DNA of 64,000 nucleotides from CAVRUD01 sp963849635 (GTDB lineage Bacteria > Chloroflexota > Chloroflexia > Thermomicrobiales > UBA6265), in assembly GCA_963849635.1 (NCBI GenBank), contig CAWKIA010000017.1, positions 25,783 to 89,782 on the forward strand, written 5' to 3'. The notes beneath the pieces are model-generated. The model had not been told where the DNA came from. It saw only the letters and a program-made list of their open reading frames with translations, and made no database searches. The position numbers and the translations under genes are program-made. Position 1 is the first letter of the stretch. Each line of letters opens with the position of its first letter. This document shows, piece after piece, positions 8,862 to 15,998 of this stretch.

Positions 8862-9806
8862 TTAGACCCCTTCCCCCACCCGCGGCACCCCGGCTCGCGT
8901 GTGCCCGTTCGCCTCCACAGGCGGGCTTGGAGCCGAGATCGGCGGTGAGGCAGGCACCGGCATCTCCGGCCGCATCCGGTCCTTCCTCTCCTCCGCATTC
9001 GCCCAGCGCATGAAGATGACGGTGATCAGGATCAGGTAGATGGTGTTCTCTCCGACCCACATCATCAGGCCGGCGATCTCCTGGTCGGTCTGGACGCCCA
9101 GACCCCACATCCGGGTGGCGATGCCGTACTGCTCGTAGATTGGCGGATTGGCCATGGTGATCACGCTACCGACGACGCCGCCGGGGATGGTAATGAAGAA
9201 GAGGTAGAGGCATTGCAGCGGAGGGGGCGGCTTCGGCCAGGCCGGCAGCATCCCCACGATCGGCCACCAGGCCAGCAGGCCGGTGACGATGTAGGTCTGG
9301 TGCTCCAGGATGTGCAGTGCTTCGTTGCGCAGGGCGGCGTCGTAGAGGGTGGGCACGTGCCAGACGGCCATCGTCAGGGCGCCGACCACCCAGGCGACCA
9401 ACGGACGCGTCAGTGTGTAGCCGATCCGGTTGGTGATCGGGTTGCGGGTCAGCGGCTCCAGGCCCCAGGCCGGAATTCCGAGCAGCAACAGCGGCGGCAC
9501 CAGCATGATCAGGATGATGTGCTGGAGCATGTGGGCCGAGAGCAGAAAGTAGCCCGACCAGTCATCAAGGGGCGGCCCGAGCGCGACCAGCAGGGCCGCG
9601 CAGCCGCCCAGGAAGCAGTTGCGCTGCTTGGTCGTGACCGTCCGCGCTTCCCAGCCGGGATAGCGCCGGTTGAACGGCCCGGTCAGGACGAAGTAGGCGG
9701 CGATCAGGCCGACGACCAGCAGCGCCACCGTCGGCTCGAGGTACCAGTGGGTATAGAGGTCGCCGGTGGGCGGGTTCGCTCCGGCGTGCAGGATCACCAT
9801 GCTCAC
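8862..9806 (-). CDS. ctaG: Cytochrome c oxidase assembly protein CtaG (caa3 type)
   Basis: 314 residues with about seven membrane helices. The conserved segment HMLQHIILIMLVPPLLLLG, the later WHVPTLYDAALRNEALH and EHQTYIVTGLLAWWPI carry the His residues typical of the caa3_CtaG family. The protein helps build the caa3 oxidase, probably copper delivery to subunit I. The C-terminal 45 residues are Pro-rich and poorly conserved. It is the last gene of the oxidase cluster. Two Met codons at the start (residues 1 and 3) are both possible. Confidence 0.92.
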   Translation of the reverse strand: MSMVILHAGANPPTGDLYTHWYLEPTVALLVVGLIAAYFVLTGPFNRRYPGWEARTVTTKQRNCFLGGCAALLVALGPPLDDWSGYFLLSAHMLQHIILIMLVPPLLLLGIPAWGLEPLTRNPITNRIGYTLTRPLVAWVVGALTMAVWHVPTLYDAALRNEALHILEHQTYIVTGLLAWWPIVGMLPAWPKPPPPLQCLYLFFITIPGGVVGSVITMANPPIYEQYGIATRMWGLGVQTDQEIAGLMMWVGENTIYLILITVIFMRWANAEERKDRMRPEMPVPASPPISAPSPPVEANGHTRAGVPRVGEGV

Positions 9807-9810
9807 CTAA

Positions 9811-9989
9811 CGATGAAGGCGGCAAGAACGGCAAGAACGGCAAGGCGGCCAGGACACAGTGCCTTGGGTGAGACCATGCTTTCAGTTTAGTAGTCCTGCT
9901 GCCTGGCGGCTAGCAAACAGGCCAGCCGTATGGCTGGCCTGCACTGTGTTCTCTTGCCGTCTCGCCGCCTTGCCGCTCTTGCCGCCTCG
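9811..9989. repeat. Inverted purine-rich repeat array between ctaF and ctaG
   Basis: The left arm at about 9813-9850 repeats GGCAAGAAC and GGCGGCAAG. The right arm at about 9955-9988 is the complement (GCCGCCTTGCCGCTCTTGCC). The two could pair to a long stem around a loop of about 105 bases. It fills the gap between the stop of ctaF and the start of ctaG. Confidence 0.65.
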
Positions 9990-10442
9990 TTACTCCTCCG
10001 CGGTTAGGTGGAGATCGAGGATGTCGAAATTGTGGTACACGAACATGGCCGCGGTGCCGAGGAAGACGGAGAAGGCGATCACCAGGCCGGCGACGAAGAC
10101 CCAGGTGAAGCGCCTGTCGTCGAACTTGAGGTGCATGAAGTAGCCGACGACGGCGATGAACTTCCCGGCCGAGAGCAGCAGCAACGCCGGCACGAGGATA
10201 TCCTCGAGCGCGTCGATATAGTAGATGACGACCTCGATCGCGGTCACGGCCGCCAGGATCGCCGCCACCTTGATATAGACCATCTCCCCCGGGTGGTCGT
10301 GGGAGTCGTCATGCAGCGCCGCCGAGTGCCCCGCCGTATCCGGGTGGCCGGAGCGGTGGATCGATAGTGCATCGTGGGCGTCCCGGGCCACGGAGTACGG
10401 CCGCGACTGGTGGGGCTCACCCGGCTGATTGGTCCCGGCCAT
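9990..10442 (-). CDS. ctaF: caa3-type cytochrome c oxidase subunit IV
   Basis: 150 residues from ATG 10442. A hydrophilic His-rich N-terminus of about 55 residues is followed by three membrane helices: KVAAILAAVTAIEVVIYYI, VPALLLLSAGKFIAVVGYFM and WVFVAGLVIAFSVFLGTAAM. HLKFDDRRF between helices 2 and 3 is the signature of the caa3 subunit IV / COX4_pro family. It stabilises the oxidase core. It sits in the usual place after ctaE. The frame continues upstream of 10442 only into the repeat array, so that longer start is rejected. Confidence 0.85.
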   Translation of the reverse strand: MAGTNQPGEPHQSRPYSVARDAHDALSIHRSGHPDTAGHSAALHDDSHDHPGEMVYIKVAAILAAVTAIEVVIYYIDALEDILVPALLLLSAGKFIAVVGYFMHLKFDDRRFTWVFVAGLVIAFSVFLGTAAMFVYHNFDILDLHLTAEE

Positions 10443-10457
10443 CCTGTCCTCCCGCAG

Positions 10458-10558
10458 CATTGAAAGTTCCAAGTTCCAAGTTCCAAGTTCCAAGTTCGAA
10501 AGTTCCAAGTCGAATGTCGTTCTTCTTTGTACTTTCGACTTTCAACTTGGAACTTGTG
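10458..10558. repeat. AAGTTCC heptamer inverted array between ctaE and ctaF
   Basis: At 10465-10512 the 7-mer AAGTTCC is repeated about six times with small changes. At about 10530-10557 the complement appears (CTTTCAACTTGGAACTTG). The array fills the gap between the two genes and could fold into a hairpin in the mRNA. Confidence 0.75.
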
Positions 10559-10559
10559 T

Positions 10560-11315
10560 CTACATGAATACCTGCATCGCTCGGTAGACCGATGTGACCC
10601 AGTTGAAGGCGTGCTCGGCGTTCTCCTCGGCGGCGCCTTCGACCTCGTCGTAGGGGATCAGGTAGACCAGGGTGAAGATGATGATCCAGACGATGTCGAC
10701 GAAGTGCCAATAGAGGCCAGCGATCTCGACGTTGAGGGAATCCTTCTGGCTGAGGCCGCCACGGAGAGAGACGAACAGGAGCGTGAGCAGCCAGACCACG
10801 CCGATGGTCACGTGGGCGCCGTGGAAGCCGGTCAGGGTAAAGAACGAGGCGCCGAACATGTTGGTCTGGAGGCTGAGGCCTTCGTGGAAGAACTCGGTGA
10901 ACTCGAAGTACTGGCCACCGAGGAAAATGGAGCCCAGCAGTGCGGTCGCCGCCAGCCAGACGCGCAGCGCCCGCATATCGTTTTTCTGGATACCAGCCAG
11001 GGCCAGCACCATCGTCAGCGACGACATCAGGAGGACGAAGGCGGAGACCGAGGTGTAGGGGATGTCGAGGATCTCGTGCGGGAAGGGCCCCTGCCCAATA
11101 TCCTCGGCCCGGCCGCGGTAGATCATGTAGGTCGCGATCAGCGAGCCGAAGAACATGCAGTCCGAGGCCAGGAACATCCACATCAGCAGCTTGCGGTTGT
11201 CCACCCCAAAGCTGGGCGCTGGATGCTCCGAGTGCCCCCCGGTCACGTGTCCACCGCCCCCATGGGCGGCTTCGACGCGTTCGATTGGCGGTGCTGTCGC
11301 GGTGGCGCTGCCCAT
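10560..11315 (-). CDS. ctaE: Cytochrome c oxidase subunit III
   Basis: 251 residues with five to six membrane helices. It has the subunit III core: WMFLASDCMFFGSLIATYM, the acidic helix GGQYFEFTEFFHEGLS, LTGFHGAHVTIGVVWLLTLL and YWHFVDIVWIIIFTLVYLIP near the end. The protein supports proton uptake and the stability of subunit I. The N-terminal 35 residues are soluble and rich in His and Gly. Gene order ctaD-ctaE-ctaF is standard for caa3 operons. Confidence 0.95.
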   Translation of the reverse strand: MGSATATAPPIERVEAAHGGGGHVTGGHSEHPAPSFGVDNRKLLMWMFLASDCMFFGSLIATYMIYRGRAEDIGQGPFPHEILDIPYTSVSAFVLLMSSLTMVLALAGIQKNDMRALRVWLAATALLGSIFLGGQYFEFTEFFHEGLSLQTNMFGASFFTLTGFHGAHVTIGVVWLLTLLFVSLRGGLSQKDSLNVEIAGLYWHFVDIVWIIIFTLVYLIPYDEVEGAAEENAEHAFNWVTSVYRAMQVFM

Positions 11316-11331
11316 ACGGCTCCCTTCGGTC

Positions 11332-11446
11332 GCAGGCGGGAAGACGGGAAGACGGGTAGGCGGGAAGGAGAACGGGAATTCGATCGGGGGAATGGGATGG
11401 TTCTTTCGTTCTTACCCGCCTTCCCGCCTGCCCGTCTTCCCGCCTC
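11332..11446. repeat. GGCGGGAAGACGGG inverted array between ctaD and ctaE
   Basis: Left arm at 11334-11372 (GCGGGAAGACGGGAAGACGG and further copies), right arm at about 11410-11445 with the exact complement (TTCCCGCCTGCCCGTCTTCC). The loop of about 40 bases is less GC-rich. The array ends at the stop codon of ctaD. Confidence 0.75.
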
Positions 11447-13485
11447 TAATGCACGGCATCCTCCGCGACCGCCGGTTCCGGGTCGGCCGCCGGTTCAAGG
11501 GACCAGCCATAGATGCCGACCACCAAGGTGATCAGGCCCAGGAGCGCCAGCAGCGGCAGGTCGACCCTGGCGATCTGCAGGCGCGGATGGGAGAAGATCA
11601 GGCCGAGCGCGGCGATGGTCAGACCGGCCGCGGCGATCAGCGGATAGTAGGACGGATTGGGCATGTGGACGTGGGCGTGACTGATCGGGTATTGCGGCGC
11701 GGGCACGTCCTCCACCCCGGCGTGGACTGTCTCGACGATCTCGAGTTCCTGCGGGATCGGGGCGTGGCCGTGGGAGCCATATTTGGCCTCCCAGAGCGGA
11801 TCACGGGCGGCGACGACCGGGTAGCTGGCGAAGTTGTAGTGGGCCGGGGGCGAGGCAATCGACCATTCCAGGTTGCTGGCGTCCCACGGGTCGGCGCCGG
11901 CCGGTTTGCCGTGCTGCAACGACTTGGCGACGTTGTAGAGGAACAGGACGAAGGTCGCGCCCAGAAGGATGCCGCCGGCAGAGACGACGATGTTCCACTC
12001 CCACCAGCCGGACTTCTCGCCGTAGGAGGAGTAGCGCCTGGGCATGCCCTCCAGCCCGAGGAAGTGCATCGGGAAGAAGGTCAGGTTGAATGCGGCGAAG
12101 GTCAGCCAGAAGTGCCACTTGCCCAGGTTGTCGTCGAGCAGCTTGCCGGTGACCTTCGGGAACCAGAAGTAGATGCCGGCCAGGATGCCGAAGATGCTGC
12201 CGCCGAAGAGGACGTAGTGGAAGTGGGCGACGACGAAGTAGGTGTCGTTGTGCTGGGTATCGACCGGGACGGCGGCGTGCATCACGCCGGAGATGCCGCC
12301 GATGGTGAACTGGGAGACGAGGCCGACCGCGAAGAGCATCGGGGTGGTGAAGTTCAGGTGCCCCCCGAACATCGTCCCGATCCAGTTGAAGATCTTCACC
12401 CCGGTGGGTATCGCGATCAGCATCGTGCTGGCGGCGAACACCGCGTTCGGGGTGGGGCCGAGGCCGGTGGTGAACATGTGGTGGACCCACACGCCGAAGC
12501 CCAGGAAGGCGATCGCGGCGATGGCGTAGACCATCACGGCGTAGCCGAAGAGCGGCTTGCGCGAGAAGACCGGGATGATCTCGGAGACGATGCCGAACGC
12601 CGGTAAGATCAGGATATAGACCTCCGGGTGACCGAAGATCCAGAAGAGGTGTTGCCAGAGGAGCGGGTCACCGCCGGTGAGGACCAGCTCCCCGGCGTCG
12701 TTGATGACCGAGGGGATGTAGAAGGAGGTGCCCAGGAAGCGGTCGAAGGAGAGCAGGATCAGGGCGACCGTGATCGCGGGGAAGGCGAGGACGATCAGGA
12801 TGTTGGTGATCAGGGCCGACCAGGTGAAGATGCCCATCCGCATCATGCTGACGCCGGGGGCGCGCATGTTGAGGATGGTGACGACGAAGTTGAACGAGCC
12901 GGCCATCGAGGCGACGCCCAGTACCTGAAGGCCCAGCGCCCAGAAGTCGACGTTGCGGGTGACGGAGAAGGGCGAGAAGTCGGTCCCTGGCAGGGTGATA
13001 TCGGCGGTCAGGGGGGCATACCCGTACCACCCCTGATCCGGGGCGGCGTTGGCGAGCCAGGAGAGGTTGAGGATGATCGCGCCGCCCAGGAAGGTCCAGT
13101 AGGAGAAGGCGTTCAACCGGGGAAAGGCGACGTCGCGTGCACCGACCTGCAGGGGGACGACCAGATTGAAGAAGGCGACGGACAGCGGCATGATCGCCAG
13201 GAAAATCATGGTCGTGCCGTGCATCGTGAAGAGCTGGTTGTAGTGCTCCAGGCTAACCAGATCGTTCTCCGGCCGGGCGAGCTGGAGGCGGATGATCATC
13301 GCCTCGAAGCCACCGAGGAGCAGGAAGGCGAGGGCCGACACCCCGTAGAGGATGGCGATCCGCTTGTGGTCGATGGTCGTCAGCCAGGAGACGAGGCCGT
13401 ATTCCGTCGGGCGAACCGCTGGCGACGGTAGCACCTGCGGCCCGGCTTGCCCTGTCTCTCCAACTGGTCGCGCGATCGAGGCCAT
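11446..13485 (-). CDS. ctaD: Cytochrome c oxidase subunit I
   Basis: 679 residues, the catalytic haem-copper subunit. Visible landmarks: the haem a ligand in LFTMHGTTMIFL, the CuB His and cross-linked Tyr in FGHPEVYILILPAFG, the CuB pair in VWVHHMFTTGLG and the haem ligands in VVAHFHYVLFGG. The family's usual 12 helices are followed by two extra C-terminal membrane segments (YYPLIAAAGLTIAALGLIF and LLALLGLITLVVGIYGWSL), as in long caa3 forms. It reduces O2 to water and pumps protons in the cytoplasmic membrane. The start at 13485 has a GGGGGAG site upstream. Confidence 0.97.
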   Translation of the reverse strand: MASIARPVGETGQAGPQVLPSPAVRPTEYGLVSWLTTIDHKRIAILYGVSALAFLLLGGFEAMIIRLQLARPENDLVSLEHYNQLFTMHGTTMIFLAIMPLSVAFFNLVVPLQVGARDVAFPRLNAFSYWTFLGGAIILNLSWLANAAPDQGWYGYAPLTADITLPGTDFSPFSVTRNVDFWALGLQVLGVASMAGSFNFVVTILNMRAPGVSMMRMGIFTWSALITNILIVLAFPAITVALILLSFDRFLGTSFYIPSVINDAGELVLTGGDPLLWQHLFWIFGHPEVYILILPAFGIVSEIIPVFSRKPLFGYAVMVYAIAAIAFLGFGVWVHHMFTTGLGPTPNAVFAASTMLIAIPTGVKIFNWIGTMFGGHLNFTTPMLFAVGLVSQFTIGGISGVMHAAVPVDTQHNDTYFVVAHFHYVLFGGSIFGILAGIYFWFPKVTGKLLDDNLGKWHFWLTFAAFNLTFFPMHFLGLEGMPRRYSSYGEKSGWWEWNIVVSAGGILLGATFVLFLYNVAKSLQHGKPAGADPWDASNLEWSIASPPAHYNFASYPVVAARDPLWEAKYGSHGHAPIPQELEIVETVHAGVEDVPAPQYPISHAHVHMPNPSYYPLIAAAGLTIAALGLIFSHPRLQIARVDLPLLALLGLITLVVGIYGWSLEPAADPEPAVAEDAVH

Positions 13486-13499
13486 ATCCGCTCCCCCAA

Positions 13500-13575
13500 G
13501 AACGAGACGTGAGACTTCAGACGTGAGACGTGAGAGATGAGACGATCGTCGTTACTCACGACTCACGACTCACGT
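13500..13575. repeat. GACGTGA heptamer inverted array between ctaC and ctaD
   Basis: Left arm at 13503-13540 repeats GACGTGA with small changes. The right arm at 13554-13575 repeats its complement (ACTCACGACTCACGACTCAC). The centre is GATCGTCG. It occupies almost all of the gap between the two genes. Confidence 0.75.
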
Positions 13576-15666
13576 CTAGGTAATCGTGATCGTGCCTTCC
13601 ATCAACGCGCGGTGCCCTGGGATGGCGCAGTAGAAGGTGTAGGTGCCGGGCTGGAGGTCATCGGGGACGACCCAGTCGCTCTCGGAACCCGCGGGCATAT
13701 CCACCGGCGCGTCGTCGTTGTACCCCTCGATCACAAAGTTGTGCGGACCGCCGGAGCCATCGTTGACAAGATGGATGGTCCCGCCGCGGGCGATGGTGAT
13801 CTCGTTGGTGCTCCAGGCGATGCCGGGGGCGGACAGCTCGACCACGTCACCGGCGGGCGGCGCGCCACCTTCAGCGGGCGGCGGTCCCTCAGCCGGGGGC
13901 GCGGCGGCGGCGTCCGCCGGCAGGATGGTGATGGTGCCTTCCATGAGGGCGCGGTGACCGGGGATGGCGCAGTAGAAGATGTAGGTGCCGGGGGCCAGAT
14001 CCGCGGGGACGGTCCAGTCGGTCTGGCTGCCGGGGGGCATGTCGACCGGGGCATCGTCGTTGTAGCCCTCGATGGCGAAGTTGTGCGGGCCGCCGCTGCC
14101 ATCGTTGATCAGGCGGATCACCCCGCCCTGCGGGACCGTCAGCTCGTTGGTGCTCCAGGCGATGCCCGGCGCGGAGAGTTCAACCGGCGCGGTCGGCGAG
14201 CCTGCGCCGCCCTCTGGGGTGGCGCCCGGCGTTGCGGCCGGGGTGGCCGGCGGCGCAGGAGTCGCGGCCGGGGTGGTGACGCCTTCCGGCACACCGCCTG
14301 GTGCGGCTGGAACGCCACCTGTCGCGTCAGTGTTGGCCAGGTCGCTCGGGCAAGAGCCGTCCGGCAGGCGCAGGGCCAGCAGGTAGGCCACCAGCTCGGT
14401 GATCTGCTGGTCGTTGAGGGTGCCTTCCTTAATGACGGTGCCCATCAGGTTGGATTCTTTGACCGCGTCGGGGTCGTGGAGCCAGGCCCGGAGGTTCTCT
14501 TCATTTGTGGTCATCAGCCCGCCGGCGAAGGACTCGCGGCAGCCGAAGAGGGTCAGGTTCGGGCCGGTGGTGTACGGGGCCGTGAAGCCGATCGGGGAGT
14601 TGGCGAGCGGGTTTCCGCGCGAATCAGTCGCGTTGTTGACGTTGTGGCAGGCCACGCAGGCGCCGATAGCGGCCGGGGCCTCGGAGATGTCGATCGTTCC
14701 CGGGCCGACCGGGGCCTCGGAGATGCCCTCGGTGCCCGGATTGGTGTCGACGGCGGCCGGGGCGTTCCAGGCGGCGACCCAGGTGTCGAACTCCTGTTGG
14801 GGCATGACGATCACCTTGAAGCGCATCCAGGCGTGATCGACGCCGCAGAACTCGGCGCACTCGCCGTAGTACTCGCCCGGCTCGCTGGGGGTCGTGAACG
14901 ACATCTTGTTCTCGTACCCCGGCATCACGTCCATCTTGCCGGAGAGTTGGGGCACCCAGAAGGAGTGGATCACGTTGTTGGACTGGAGCTGGAAGATGAC
15001 CTTCTGGTCGACCGGGAGGCGAACCTCGTTTGCTGTGACCAGGGGCTGGCTCTCATCTGCCCCCATGCCGGGGTAGTGGAGCTCCCACCACCACTGCTTG
15101 CCGTAGACCTCGACGATCATCGCGCCTTCTTCGTCGTTGGCGTCGGCGTCGAGGGAGTAGAGGATGCTGATGGTGGGGACGAGGATGATCAGGAGGACGA
15201 CGGCCGGGATGATGGTCCAGGTGATCTCCAGGCGGGAGTTGCCGTGGACCTGGGCCGGGCGGCCGGTGGATCGCTTTTTCCGACGGTAGCGGAGTGCGGT
15301 GTAGAGAATGAGGAATTGGACGAGGACGAAGACGACCGCCGCCATGTAGAAGAGGGTCTTGTATAGCCCCTGGATGTCGTTGGCGACGTCGGTGGCGGGG
15401 TCGATGTGGGTGTAAGGATTCTCGTCGGTGCCGAGGCCGCAGCCGGAGAGCCCGAGCACCAGGACGAGCGCCAACATGCCCCAGCCGGCGAACCGCCGGA
15501 GCCCACGGAGGCGGGAAGACGGAGAGGCGGGAAGGCGGGCAGAAGAGGACGGCTCGATGTGGGAGGGATCGTGTTGGTCAGGCTGGGCCAGACTGGTCGG
15601 GCGGCTGGGCCCTTCCGCCTCGCCGCCTTCCCGCCTTCCCGCCTTCCCGCCTACGTGCACGCTCAT
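13576..15666 (-). CDS. ctaC: Cytochrome c oxidase subunit II fused to cytochrome c and two cupredoxin domains
   Basis: About 696 residues. A lipobox LSGC near residue 76 and two membrane helices lead into the CuA domain (QWWWELHYPG, then ECAEFCGVDHAWM, C-x3-C-x3-H-x2-M, near residue 272). A class I cytochrome c domain follows (CVACHNVNN near residue 337, axial Met likely in SNLMGTV). After a Pro/Thr/Ala linker come two almost identical blue-copper domains, each with an upstream His (GGPHNF) and FYCAIPGHRALM ligands (near residues 567 and 684). Subunit II takes electrons from soluble carriers; the fused domains could serve as built-in donors. The start is uncertain: 15666 would include residues encoded by the repeat array, and a later start near residue 55 is possible. 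Confidence 0.93.
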   Translation of the reverse strand: MSVHVGGKAGRREGGEAEGPSRPTSLAQPDQHDPSHIEPSSSARLPASPSSRLRGLRRFAGWGMLALVLVLGLSGCGLGTDENPYTHIDPATDVANDIQGLYKTLFYMAAVVFVLVQFLILYTALRYRRKKRSTGRPAQVHGNSRLEITWTIIPAVVLLIILVPTISILYSLDADANDEEGAMIVEVYGKQWWWELHYPGMGADESQPLVTANEVRLPVDQKVIFQLQSNNVIHSFWVPQLSGKMDVMPGYENKMSFTTPSEPGEYYGECAEFCGVDHAWMRFKVIVMPQQEFDTWVAAWNAPAAVDTNPGTEGISEAPVGPGTIDISEAPAAIGACVACHNVNNATDSRGNPLANSPIGFTAPYTTGPNLTLFGCRESFAGGLMTTNEENLRAWLHDPDAVKESNLMGTVIKEGTLNDQQITELVAYLLALRLPDGSCPSDLANTDATGGVPAAPGGVPEGVTTPAATPAPPATPAATPGATPEGGAGSPTAPVELSAPGIAWSTNELTVPQGGVIRLINDGSGGPHNFAIEGYNDDAPVDMPPGSQTDWTVPADLAPGTYIFYCAIPGHRALMEGTITILPADAAAAPPAEGPPPAEGGAPPAGDVVELSAPGIAWSTNEITIARGGTIHLVNDGSGGPHNFVIEGYNDDAPVDMPAGSESDWVVPDDLQPGTYTFYCAIPGHRALMEGTITIT
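15511..15655. repeat. GGCGGGAAG inverted array at the 5' end of ctaC
   Basis: Left arm at 15511-15540 (GGCGGGAAGACGGAGAGGCG), right arm at about 15615-15652 (CGCCTTCCCGCCTTCCCGCC). The same repeat word lies between ctaD and ctaE. Here it overlaps the N-terminal region of the annotated ctaC frame. Confidence 0.7.
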
Positions 15667-15953
15667 CCGCGTTCCTCTCGCCCTTCCCCAAGCCCGGACA
15701 GGATCAACGGTTCGATGCATCGCCACGGCACGGAGGCGGGCGCGGCCCGCCCGAAAAGCGGCGCGGCCTCCTGGGCCAATGACCTGATTGTGCGCGCACA
15801 TCGGATGCCAGCGCCCCCAGAGCGCCGAACGTGCCCGCATTGTCACCGGTGGGCATCCAGACGGTCAAGCGGGGTCGCCGGTGGCTGCGGCATGAGCGCA
15901 TAACGGAGGAATGCAGGAGGGGCGAGACGGCGAGACGACCATGACGAAATTAG

Positions 15954-15998
15954 GCGCTTGTGTCGCGGGGCGACCTGGGCGATGCTATCCGGGCAATG
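15954..15998 (+). promoter_or_regulatory. Shared promoter region of the STAND-LuxR regulators, copy 1
   Basis: The 45 bases before and including ATG 15996 are identical to those before ATG 20669. They contain TTGTGT (15958-15963, -35-like), an inverted repeat GTCGC-GGG-GCGAC (15962-15974) and TGCTAT (15983-15988) only seven bases before the ATG. If TGCTAT is the -10, the mRNA would be nearly leaderless. The inverted repeat is a candidate operator. Promoter assignment is inference. Confidence 0.45.

Noticed and set aside
11155..15366. Long plus-strand open frames across the cox operon (11155-12606, 12628-13431, 13537-15366)
   Set aside because: They are antisense to well-identified ctaC/ctaD/ctaE; composition is GC-driven (Gly/Arg/Asp/Val) with no recognisable domains.
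15960..15995. GTG 15960 as the regulator start
   Set aside because: The segment is identical non-coding-like sequence in both paralogs and holds an inverted repeat and promoter-like boxes; ATG 15996 is more likely, though GTG cannot be excluded.
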